Shown: one piece after another, positions 1-5,563 of the stretch | How the letters are laid out: the number at the start of each line of letters is the position of its first letter | How positions within the stretch are numbered: position 1 is the first letter of the stretch | From: Candidatus Equimonas enterica | GTDB taxonomy: Bacteria > Bacteroidota > Bacteroidia > Bacteroidales > Bacteroidaceae | NCBI GenBank assembly: GCA_018066225.1 | Contig: JAGHRU010000053.1 | Span: 1-14,707 of the forward strand | Direction: 5' to 3' | Length of the DNA: 14,707 bases | The notes under the pieces: generated by a model | Database searches by the model: none | The model's input: the letters and a program-made list of their open reading frames with translations, nothing else | Told to the model about the DNA's origin: nothing | Made by a program: the position numbers and the translations under genes

Positions 1-99
1 GTCTTCTGCGTTTACGACCATCTCGTCATCATTCGAGTGACATGCACTAAACAAACATCCTACGAATAGGAACACACAAATTTTAATGATTTTGTTCAT
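1..99 (-). CDS. Lipoprotein precursor, N-terminal part only (runs off the left edge)
   Basis: The first 33 codons of a reading frame that is still open at the window edge. The translation starts MNKIIKICVFLFVGCLFSAC. It has a basic n-region, a hydrophobic h-region and a lipobox LFSAC ending at Cys20, followed by the polar stretch HSNDDE. This is a signal peptidase II signal, so the mature protein should be lipid-anchored at Cys20; in Bacteroidota an acidic stretch after the Cys often goes with surface-exposed lipoproteins. A Bacteroidota promoter lies about 105 bp upstream. An in-frame ATG 29 codons further upstream would also read through, but it would bury the signal peptide, so the start at 99 is preferred. 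The visible part does not show what the protein does. Confidence 0.7.
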   Translation of the reverse strand, partial: MNKIIKICVFLFVGCLFSACHSNDDEMVVNAED

Positions 100-157
100 C
101 GTGTTATTAGTATAAATTTTGCGAACTTTCCCTCTGCGTTCACGTTGTAATTGATGC

Positions 158-188
158 TGATGGAAGGGAACTGCCGAAGCAGCCATCA
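158..188 (-). promoter_or_regulatory. Stem-loop at the 5' end of the lipoprotein mRNA leader, with UUCG tetraloop
   Basis: Read on the minus strand, TGATGG (188-183) pairs with CCATCA (163-158). Inside it, CTGC and GCAG close a TTCG tetraloop (182-171), and a 7-nt bulge separates the two stems. C(UUCG)G is an exceptionally stable tetraloop. With a transcription start near 195, predicted from the promoter at 202-233, the hairpin would sit within about 10 nt of the 5' end. That suggests a role in mRNA stability or control. The pairing is seen directly; the function is inferred. Confidence 0.5.
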
Positions 189-201
189 ACGTTTACGGGG
201 G

Positions 202-233
202 CAAAGGTAGTAAGCGCGCGAAAAACGTGCAAG
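202..233 (-). promoter_or_regulatory. Bacteroidota-type promoter for the lipoprotein gene
   Basis: On the minus strand there is a -7 box TACCTTTG (209-202), a perfect match to TAnnTTTG. It is preceded by 20 bp and CTTG (233-230) as a near-match to the -33 box TTTG. Transcription would start around 195, leaving a leader of about 95 nt before the ATG at 99. Confidence 0.6.
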
Positions 234-242
234 GGCCAAGGG

Positions 243-305
243 GGTGAACCGCAAAAAATAGGCGGTGAACCGTCATTTTTGGCCGATGAACTGTACGCGG
301 CTGCT
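243..305. repeat. Three-unit tandem repeat with a 21-bp period
   Basis: GGTGAACCG occurs at 243 and 264, and the degenerate GATGAACTG at 285, each exactly 21 bp after the last. The rest of the first two units is alternately A-rich (CAAAAAAT) and T-rich (CATTTTTGG). The third unit is decayed. The array lies just upstream of the lipoprotein promoter and about 40 bp from the 22-bp array. Confidence 0.6.
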
Positions 306-343
306 CGGCGGTCGAGGCTGCGGGAGGAGGCCGACGTTTTCGC

Positions 344-446
344 CTCTGGGCAGAGAGGAAAAACTATCTGCGCAGACAGGTGAAACTCTCTGCCCTTGTC
401 GTGAAAACGGTCTGGGCAGATTGTGTCTGCGCAGACCGTGACGACT
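344..446. repeat. 22-bp tandem palindromic repeat, locus 1 (five units, one shortened)
   Basis: Units start at 344, 366, 388, 410 and 425. The first three steps are exactly 22 bp. The unit at 410 is shortened to 15 bp. Each unit is YTC/RTC, then TGSSCA (TGGGCA, TGCGCA, TGCCCT), then about 13 bp ending in GTGAAAACG or similar. TCTGCGCAGA (367-376) and GTCTGCGCAGAC (425-436) are perfect palindromes. The same family recurs at 8878-8965 and 14592-14679. The array ends about 22 bp from the tRNA-Gln terminator. Confidence 0.85.
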
Positions 447-467
447 GATGAGGGTAAGGAAAACAAG

Positions 468-502
468 CAGCCCCTCCGTCAAGGAAACGACGAAAGGGGC
501 TG
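468..502 (-). terminator. Rho-independent terminator of tRNA-Gln
   Basis: An 8-bp outer stem (468-475 with 495-502, CAGCCCCT against AGGGGCTG) encloses an inner CGTC/GACG stem (477-480 with 489-492). On the minus strand it is followed by CTTGTTTTCC. It lies 18 bp past the 3' end of the tRNA. Confidence 0.7.
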
Positions 503-520
503 GTATTTCGGGGGAAAGCG

Positions 521-591
521 TTGTTCCAAGAGGATTCGAACCTCTACAAACAGAACCAAAACCTGTTGTGCTACCATTACACCATGGAACA
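521..591 (-). tRNA. tRNA-Gln (anticodon UUG)
   Basis: A full cloverleaf is seen on the minus strand. The acceptor arm TGTTCCA pairs with TGGAACA (591-585 with 528-522). The D-stem is GTGT/GCAC with AATGGTA in the loop. The anticodon stem ACAGG/TCTGT encloses TTTTGGT, giving anticodon TTG, which reads CAA. The T-stem AGAGG/CCTCT encloses TTCGAAT. The discriminator base at 521 is A, and the CCA end is not encoded. The gene has its own promoter (620-651) and terminator (468-502), so it is a single-gene unit although it lies downstream of the parE-coaD-peptidase operon. Confidence 0.95.
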
Positions 592-619
592 AGGTGCGCT
601 GTTATCTGCTAACGCGGTG

Positions 620-651
620 CAAAATTAGCAAGTTATTTTGTTATGGCCAAA
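620..651 (-). promoter_or_regulatory. Promoter of tRNA-Gln
   Basis: On the minus strand there is a -33 box TTTG (651-648), a 20-bp spacer and a -7 box TAATTTTG (627-620), a full match to the Bacteroidota consensus. The -7 box ends 28 bp before the mature tRNA 5' end, which leaves a short leader for RNase P to remove. It lies in the 77-bp gap after the peptidase stop codon. Confidence 0.75.
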
Positions 652-668
652 CTTTTGGGAGAAAAAAG

Positions 669-2252
669 TTATTTTTTGCCCGCTGCAAGGTGCTCCAACG
701 CGGCACGGAAGACATCGCTGCGCTGATTGAAGACACGGAAATAGGCCGCACGGTCCCACACATCATAGGCCACGAGAGCCTTGAGCATAAACCGAAGGTC
801 GGCCACCGTCTCCCGCAATTCGTCGTCGTCCTTGGGCGCGAGTCCCTTGGCCTTGGCCTCGGAGAGGATGCCATCGATGACCTCCTCGGGCACTTCGTAG
901 CGGCTGACGAAATCCTCGGGGTCGGCATATTGCTGCTTGATGGCCTCACGGTGCTTGGTGTTGTAGCGCAGCGAAGTCTGATTGAGGATATTGTGGCGCG
1001 AGATGGCGGTGTAGAACTTGGTGTAGGTCGTCGTGTCGAGCGGCACGAAGATGTCGGGCATGATGCCGCCACCGCCATAGACGATGCGCTCCTTGCGCAG
1101 GGTGCGATAGACCTTCGTGGAGTCGAGGTGTATGGAGTCGATATTGGTGAGTTCGCCGTGCTTGTAGCGGTTGGCAAAGTCGAGGGCATATTCCTCCTTC
1201 TCGCCCTTGGTGTAGGGCTTCTGGATGCAGCGGCCAGAGGGCGTGAAGTAGTGCGACACGGTGAGGCGTATCATGCTGCCGTCGGGCAACTCTATGGGGC
1301 GCTGCACCAGTCCCTTACCGAAGGTGCGGCGGCCGATGATGGTGCCACGATCGTGGTCTTGCACTGCGCCACTGACAATCTCGGCCGCAGAGGCCGTGAA
1401 CTCATCGACGAGGATGACGAGGTCGCCCTTGGTGAACGAGCCGCCAGAGTAGGCATTGAGCACCTTGCGCTCATCGTTGCGTCCTTCGGTGAAGACCACG
1501 AGGCTCTTCTCGGGCAGGAACTCCGAAGCCACCTCCTGCGCTGCACCGAGATAGCCGCCACCGTTTTGCTGCAAGTCGAGGATGAGTTGGCGCATACCCG
1601 CCTTTTTGAGTTGCTCTATGGCGGCTTTCACCTCCTTACCACTCTGCGCGCCGAAGCGTTCGAGGCGTATGTAGCCCACACCGGGGGCCGTGATGTAGGC
1701 GGCATCGACGGTATTGACGGGTATCTTGTCGCGCACGATGTCGAAAGGCAGCAGCCCATCCACGCCCTCGCGTTTGATGCCCAGCCTCACCTGCGTACCC
1801 TTGGGGCCACGCAGCACATGCTGGATGCTGTCCGTCGTAATCTTGACGCCCGCTATCGAACGCCCATCGACGGTGACGATGCGGTCGCCCGAGAGGATGC
1901 CCGCCTTCTCGGAAGGCCCTTTCGGCGTAGTCTGCATGACTACAAGGGTGTCTTCGAGCATCTTGTATTGCACGCCGATACCCTCGAAATTGCCATCAAG
2001 GGGCTCGTTGAGCCTGCGCGTCTCCTCGGCATTGGAATAGGCGGAGTGAGGATCCAAGGATTTGAGCATGCCGCGGATGGCCTCCTCGGCGAGCTTCTCC
2101 TGATTGATGGTATCGACATAGAGTTGAGTGATGGCGGCGGTGGCGTACTGCACCTTGCGGAGCTGGTCGATGTTGATGCCATCGACGATTTGCTGCGCTC
2201 CCGCAGTGAGTGCGGCACAGAGTATGAAGAGTGATGTGAGCAGTCGTTGCAT
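669..2252 (-). CDS. S41 family (C-terminal processing type) periplasmic peptidase
   Basis: 527 residues. Residues 1-20 form a signal peptide, with likely cleavage after AGA, so the protein is exported. A PDZ domain follows at about 85-160 (NFEGIGVQY, GDRIVTVDG), then the S41 catalytic domain (GYIRLERF, LILDLQQNGGG). The Ser-Lys dyad is visible: Ser288 in DEFTASAAEI and Lys313 in RRTFGKGLVQ. The C-terminal region, about 380-527, is helical and typical of the longer Bacteroidota members. S41/Ctp proteases trim or degrade envelope proteins from the C-terminus; the target here is unknown. It is the last gene of a run with coaD (15-bp gap) and parE. The start at 2252 gives an immediate signal peptide. 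The specific paralogue cannot be told from sequence alone. Confidence 0.9.
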   Translation of the reverse strand: MQRLLTSLFILCAALTAGAQQIVDGINIDQLRKVQYATAAITQLYVDTINQEKLAEEAIRGMLKSLDPHSAYSNAEETRRLNEPLDGNFEGIGVQYKMLEDTLVVMQTTPKGPSEKAGILSGDRIVTVDGRSIAGVKITTDSIQHVLRGPKGTQVRLGIKREGVDGLLPFDIVRDKIPVNTVDAAYITAPGVGYIRLERFGAQSGKEVKAAIEQLKKAGMRQLILDLQQNGGGYLGAAQEVASEFLPEKSLVVFTEGRNDERKVLNAYSGGSFTKGDLVILVDEFTASAAEIVSGAVQDHDRGTIIGRRTFGKGLVQRPIELPDGSMIRLTVSHYFTPSGRCIQKPYTKGEKEEYALDFANRYKHGELTNIDSIHLDSTKVYRTLRKERIVYGGGGIMPDIFVPLDTTTYTKFYTAISRHNILNQTSLRYNTKHREAIKQQYADPEDFVSRYEVPEEVIDGILSEAKAKGLAPKDDDELRETVADLRFMLKALVAYDVWDRAAYFRVFNQRSDVFRAALEHLAAGKK

Positions 2253-2267
2253 GGTCTATGCTGTGGG

Positions 2268-2720
2268 TTAGAGTTGGTCGTGGGAAGGCAGCAGGGACGT
2301 TACGTCCTTGCCATAGTGCTGCAACTCCCTCACGAGAGAAGAGGAGATGGCAGCATACTGGGGCTCGCTTATGAGGATGATGGTCTCCAAGCCCGAGAGT
2401 TGGCGGTTGATTTCGGCAATGTCGCGCTCATATTCGAAGTCCTTGACGCTGCGCACACCACGCAGCAGGCAGTCGGCCCCCACCTCGGCGGCGCAGTCGG
2501 TGGTGAGGCCGTGATAAGCACGCACCGTGACTTGCGGCACAGTCTCATAGAGGCGCGCGATGTCGGCCACCCGCGCATCGATGTCGGCAGCCTCGGGCTT
2601 CTCGGCATTGTAGCCTATGCCGATGACGACATGGTCGAAGAGGCGCAACGCACGCTGCACGATGGCAGCATGGCCGCGTGTGAAGGGACGAAAAGTACCG
2701 GGAAAGAGTGCAGTAGTCAT
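2268..2720 (-). CDS. coaD: Phosphopantetheine adenylyltransferase (CoaD)
   Basis: 150 residues, near the usual 155-165. It catalyses the penultimate step of CoA synthesis, joining AMP from ATP to 4'-phosphopantetheine to form dephospho-CoA, in the cytoplasm. The nucleotidyltransferase signatures are both present: PGTFRPFTRGH (7-17, with the T-x-G-H ATP motif) and ISSSLVRE (125-132, the second ATP motif). LLRGVRSVKDFEYE (85-98) is the pantetheine-binding segment. Residue 11 is Arg, where the family almost always has Asp (GTFDP or GSFDP). The gene lies between parE (27-bp gap) and the S41 peptidase (15-bp gap) and is probably cotranscribed with them. No promoter was seen in the gaps. Confidence 0.93.
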   Translation of the reverse strand: MTTALFPGTFRPFTRGHAAIVQRALRLFDHVVIGIGYNAEKPEAADIDARVADIARLYETVPQVTVRAYHGLTTDCAAEVGADCLLRGVRSVKDFEYERDIAEINRQLSGLETIILISEPQYAAISSSLVRELQHYGKDVTSLLPSHDQL

Positions 2721-2747
2721 GGCGTAATGTCAAGAGATGAGAGGCAT

Positions 2748-4766
2748 TTACTGTGGCGTTTCGACGAGGTCTTCCTCCACCACGAGGTTGTCGATGATGA
2801 AGGTCTGTCGGTCCATCGTGTTCTTGCCCATATAGTATTCGAGCAACTCGGCCACCTGGTCGCGCTTGTGGAGCGTGACTTGCTCCAAGCGCATCTCGGG
2901 GCCGATGAAGTGCTTAAACTCGTCGGCAGAAATCTCGCCAAGCCCCTTGAAGCGCGTGATCTCGGGCGAAGGTTGCAGACGCTCTATGGCCGCGAGTTTC
3001 TCCTCTTCGCTGTAGCAATATATGGTCTCAAACTCCGTGCGCGTGCTGCTCTTGGCCTTCTTGATGAGGGCTGCGCCCGCACCTTTCGTGACCTTCCGGC
3101 CAGTGGCAACGGCGACAGCATCCTTTTTCTTCTTGTTGCGCACACGGAAGAGCGGCGTTTGGAGGATATAGACATGCCCCTTCTTGATGAGTTCGGGGAA
3201 GAATTGGAGGAAGAACGTAATCATCAAGAGGCGGATGTGCATGCCATCCACATCGGCATCGGTGGCGATGATGACCTTGTTGTAACGCAGACCGTCGAGG
3301 CCGTCTTCGATGTTGAGTGCCGCTTGCAGGAGATTGAACTCATCGTTCTCATAGACCACCTTCTTGGTGAGACCGTAACAGTTGAGCGGTTTACCGCGCA
3401 GCGAGAACACGGCTTGCGTATTGACGTCACGACACTGCGTGATGCTGCCCGAAGCGGAGTTGCCCTCGGTGATGAAGATGGAGGAGTCGTAGCGGATGTC
3501 GTGGCTATCGTCGCTGTCGCGTTTGGCCTTGGGCGGCGCATCGTTGAGATGGATGTGGCAGTCGCGCAACTTCTTGTTGTGCAAGTTGGCCTTCTTTGCC
3601 CTTTCGCGGGCGAGTTTCGTCACGCCAGCGATGGCCTTTCGCTCCTTTTCGCTGGCTTGTATCTTCTGAAGGATGACTTCCGCGACGTCGAGATGCTTGT
3701 GCAGATAGTTGTCCACCTGCTGCTTGATGAAGTCACCAACGAACTTATTGACGCTCACGCCAGAGAGCGCGAAAGGCTGTCCATGGCTGTCCTTATCGGG
3801 CGCCATGGTGAGCGAGCCGAGTTTAATCTTGGTCTGCGACTCGAAGATGGGCTCTATGACGCGAATGGAGATGGCAGCGACGAGGCCGTTGCGCACGTCC
3901 TGCACGTCGAAGTTCTTACCGAAGTATTCCTTGATGGTGCGCGCGATGTGCTCCTTGAAGGCACTCTGGTGCGTACCACCCTGCGTGGTGTTTTGCCCAT
4001 TGACAAAGGAGTAGTACTCCTCGCCGTACTGGTCGGTGTGGGTGAAGGCGATGTCGATGCCGTCGCCCGAGAGGTGCACGATGTCGTAGAGGCGATTGGC
4101 CGTCATGCGGTCGGAGAGCAGGTCGAGCAGACCGCCACGCGAGATGATGCGGCGGCCGTTGTGATAGATAGCCAGCCCAGTATTGAGGTAGGTATAGTTG
4201 CGGAGCATCGTCTCCACAAATTCGCTGTGGAAGCGATAGGCACCGAAGAGTTCGGCATCGGGCTCGAAATGGATATAGGTGCCGTTCTCCTCATCACTCT
4301 CGCCGCTGACGTCGCTCACGAGTTTGCCTTGGTGGAAGGTGACTTCGCGGTACTGTCCGTCACGGGTGGCGCGGGCGACGAAGACGCTGCTGAGGGCATT
4401 GACGGCCTTGAGGCCGTCGCCGTTGAGGCCGACAGAGGCTACATAGGTATTGGTGTCGTATTTGCCACCAGTGTTGAGCTTGCTCACGGCATCGACGAGA
4501 CTCCCCAAGGGAATGCCTCGGCCATAGTCGCGGACGGAGGCTTTGGTGTTTTCCTCGATGTCGATATCGATGCGCTTGCCGTAGCCAGCGTTAAATTCGT
4601 CAATGGAGTTGTCCACCGTCTCTTTCAGGAGTATGTAGATACCGTCTTCGGCATGGGAACCATCGGCAAGGCGTCCGATATACATACCAGCACGCAGACG
4701 GATATGATCTACGTCCTCAAGGTGTCGGATGGAAGCCTCGGTGTATTGTTGCGTTGTCGGTGACAT
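2748..4766 (-). CDS. parE: DNA topoisomerase IV subunit B (ParE-type), EGNSA variant
   Basis: 672 residues. This is the ATPase/TOPRIM subunit of a type IIA topoisomerase that decatenates chromosomes together with the A subunit (not in this window). The GHKL ATPase domain shows Glu49 and Asn53 in KETVDNSIDE, DYGRGIP (80-86) and GLNGDGLKAVN (113-123). The transducer has the QTK loop (311-313). The TOPRIM domain shows EGNSASGS (434-441) and DADVDG (503-508), and PEITRFKGLGE (601-611) follows. ParE rather than GyrB is favoured by RGKPLNCYGLTKK and the short C-terminus ending in VVEEDLVETPQ. Two oddities are Asn435, where EGDSA has Asp, and a Lys/Ala-rich segment of about 33 residues (548-580) between VRNKKK and TIYCYSEEE. 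It is the first gene of the run parE-coaD-peptidase. Confidence 0.92.
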   Translation of the reverse strand: MSPTTQQYTEASIRHLEDVDHIRLRAGMYIGRLADGSHAEDGIYILLKETVDNSIDEFNAGYGKRIDIDIEENTKASVRDYGRGIPLGSLVDAVSKLNTGGKYDTNTYVASVGLNGDGLKAVNALSSVFVARATRDGQYREVTFHQGKLVSDVSGESDEENGTYIHFEPDAELFGAYRFHSEFVETMLRNYTYLNTGLAIYHNGRRIISRGGLLDLLSDRMTANRLYDIVHLSGDGIDIAFTHTDQYGEEYYSFVNGQNTTQGGTHQSAFKEHIARTIKEYFGKNFDVQDVRNGLVAAISIRVIEPIFESQTKIKLGSLTMAPDKDSHGQPFALSGVSVNKFVGDFIKQQVDNYLHKHLDVAEVILQKIQASEKERKAIAGVTKLARERAKKANLHNKKLRDCHIHLNDAPPKAKRDSDDSHDIRYDSSIFITEGNSASGSITQCRDVNTQAVFSLRGKPLNCYGLTKKVVYENDEFNLLQAALNIEDGLDGLRYNKVIIATDADVDGMHIRLLMITFFLQFFPELIKKGHVYILQTPLFRVRNKKKKDAVAVATGRKVTKGAGAALIKKAKSSTRTEFETIYCYSEEEKLAAIERLQPSPEITRFKGLGEISADEFKHFIGPEMRLEQVTLHKRDQVAELLEYYMGKNTMDRQTFIIDNLVVEEDLVETPQ

Positions 4767-4803
4767 AGGCGTGCATTAGTTGATAGGGCATTCTTTGCCA
4801 CTG

Positions 4804-4811
4804 CAAAAGTA
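4804..4811 (-). promoter_or_regulatory. Probable -7 box of the parE-coaD-peptidase operon promoter
   Basis: TACTTTTG on the minus strand matches TAnnTTTG and lies 37 bp before the parE start. No convincing -33 TTTG is found about 20 bp upstream, so the promoter is supported by one element and by position only. Confidence 0.5.
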
Positions 4812-4865
4812 CAAAAAAAATCACGAATTTGCCCGAGAAATGCGCATAAAAAGCGGGAAAGGGCA

Positions 4866-5010
4866 CCGGCTTTGCCCATCTTGCCTCGCCCAAGCGGGCA
4901 GGTCATTTCATTTTACTGCCCACTAAAATCGATTTTACTGCCCATTAAAAAACATTTTAGTGCCCATTAAAATGCACTGCTATGGAGACGTGCGCGAGAG
5001 CAAGCGGGCA
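4866..5010. repeat. 22-bp-phased repeat, locus 2 (TGCCCA centre with ATTTTA...TAAAAT arms)
   Basis: Three clear tandem units start at 4910, 4932 and 4954, each exactly 22 bp. Each has ATTTTA, then CTGCCCAY or GTGCCCAT, then TAAAA. Outside them the phase persists. TGCCCA at 4873 is exactly 44 bp before the first clear core at 4917. CAAGCGGGCAG at 4891 and 5001 are exactly 110 bp (5 x 22) apart, with their CGGGCA in register with the cores. TAAAATCGATTTTA (4924-4937) is a perfect palindrome bridging units 1 and 2. Confidence 0.75.
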
Positions 5011-5019
5011 GCGGAGGCG

Positions 5020-5064
5020 CACAAAAACAAAAGAGAGGATGAAAGCCGTGCGGCTTCCATCCTC
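5020..5064 (-). terminator. Strong terminator after rpsJ, ending the str operon
   Basis: GAGGATG (5035-5041) pairs with CATCCTC (5058-5064). After one A-C mismatch the inner arms AAGCC/GGCTT continue the stem. On the minus strand the hairpin is followed directly by TCTTTTGTTTTT (5034-5023). It begins 28 bp after the rpsJ stop codon. The stem and U-tract are both good, so transcription probably ends here. Confidence 0.85.
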
Positions 5065-5092
5065 CTTAACAGGTTATGCTTGCGTTGCAGGA

Positions 5093-5398
5093 CTACACTT
5101 TGATTTCAACTTCTACACCGCAAGGAAGTTCGAGCTTCATGAGAGCGTCGATGGTCTTCGTGTTGCTGCTGTAAATGTCGATAAGACGCTTGTAAGTGGA
5201 TACCTCAAACTGTTCGCGGCTCTTCTTATTGACGAAGGTGGAACGATTGACGGTGATGATACGCTTGCGGGTGGGCAGGGGTATCGGACCGCTCACGACG
5301 GCACCAGTAGCCTTAACATTCTTCACAATTTTCTCTGCCGACTTTTCGACAAGAGTGTGGTCGTAACTTTTCAGTTTAATACGAATCTTCTGACTCAT
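5093..5398 (-). CDS. rpsJ: 30S ribosomal protein S10
   Basis: 101 residues, the standard length. S10 binds in the 3' domain of 16S rRNA in the head of the small subunit, and in bacteria also partners NusB in antitermination. Family hallmarks are IRIKLKSYDHTLVEKSA at the N-terminus, SGPIPLPTRKRIITVNRST in the middle (the loop that reaches into the ribosome) and the acidic-hydrophobic tail GVEVEIKV. It is the last gene of the str operon here, 165 bp after fusA with two hairpins in the gap. It is followed by a strong terminator rather than by rplC, which normally comes next in related genomes. Confidence 0.97.
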   Translation of the reverse strand: MSQKIRIKLKSYDHTLVEKSAEKIVKNVKATGAVVSGPIPLPTRKRIITVNRSTFVNKKSREQFEVSTYKRLIDIYSSNTKTIDALMKLELPCGVEVEIKV

Positions 5399-5438
5399 TG
5401 TTGGGTGATTTTTTTTGATGATGATAGGTTGTTATGGG

Positions 5439-5470
5439 GCTGACGTTAAGAGTCATTCGCTAACGTCAGC
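5439..5470 (-). promoter_or_regulatory. Hairpin A in the fusA-rpsJ spacer
   Basis: A perfect 10-bp stem (GCTGACGTTA at 5439-5448, TAACGTCAGC at 5461-5470) with a 12-nt loop, lying 40 bp before the rpsJ start. No U-tract follows on the minus strand, so it is not a standard terminator. A processing, stability or translational control element is possible. Confidence 0.5.
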
Positions 5471-5490
5471 AGATGGATGCTCCGCGGCCT

Positions 5491-5518
5491 CCCCACTGCC
5501 CAGATGCTGGGCAGCGGG
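5491..5518 (-). promoter_or_regulatory. Hairpin B in the fusA-rpsJ spacer, made of two TGSSCA cores
   Basis: CTGCCCAG (5496-5503) pairs perfectly with CTGGGCAG (5507-5514) around a 3-nt loop. After a mismatch the stem is extended by CCC/GGG. The two 6-mers TGCCCA and TGGGCA are the same as the cores of the intergenic 22-bp repeats and are 11 bp apart. On the minus strand it lies 45 bp after the fusA stop and has no U-tract. Confidence 0.5.
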
Positions 5519-5563
5519 AGTGCTGCGTGGCATGTGATGACAATAGTCGAGCGTCTTGCGCGC

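Larger units (their letters stand above)
100..520. other. Gene-free spacer between the lipoprotein gene and tRNA-Gln
   Basis: About 420 bp with no credible gene; the open frames here overlap repeats and the antisense of the neighbouring genes. In order it holds: the lipoprotein mRNA leader with a stem-loop (158-188), a promoter (202-233), a 21-bp tandem repeat (243-305), a 22-bp tandem repeat (344-446) and the tRNA terminator (468-502). Both flanking genes are on the minus strand, so the arrays lie downstream of the tRNA and upstream of the lipoprotein promoter. Confidence 0.75.
4767..5092. other. Gene-free spacer between parE and the end of the str operon
   Basis: 326 bp with no credible gene. 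It holds the parE promoter (4804-4811), the AT-armed 22-bp array (4866-5010) and the rpsJ terminator (5020-5064). Both flanking genes are on the minus strand, so this is a boundary between two consecutive transcription units. Confidence 0.75.

Noticed and set aside
344..446. CRISPR array
   Set aside because: The 22-bp units follow each other with no spacers between them, and there are no cas genes in the window.
521..591. Integration site of a mobile element at tRNA-Gln
   Set aside because: There is no integrase next to the tRNA and no direct repeat of its 3' end was noticed nearby. The Xer gene at 9040-9963 looks housekeeping.
650..670. Terminator after the S41 peptidase gene
   Set aside because: AACTTTT and AAAAGTT can pair, but the stem is only 7 bp, AT-rich, overlaps the end of the gene and has no U-tract after it. 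Read-through into the tRNA is possible.
423..4763. Two very long plus-strand open frames (603 and 838 codons) opposite the S41 peptidase, coaD and parE
   Set aside because: They lie antisense to genes with complete motifs, the first begins inside the 22-bp repeat, and neither translation shows recognisable domains. They result from codon bias in GC-rich genes.
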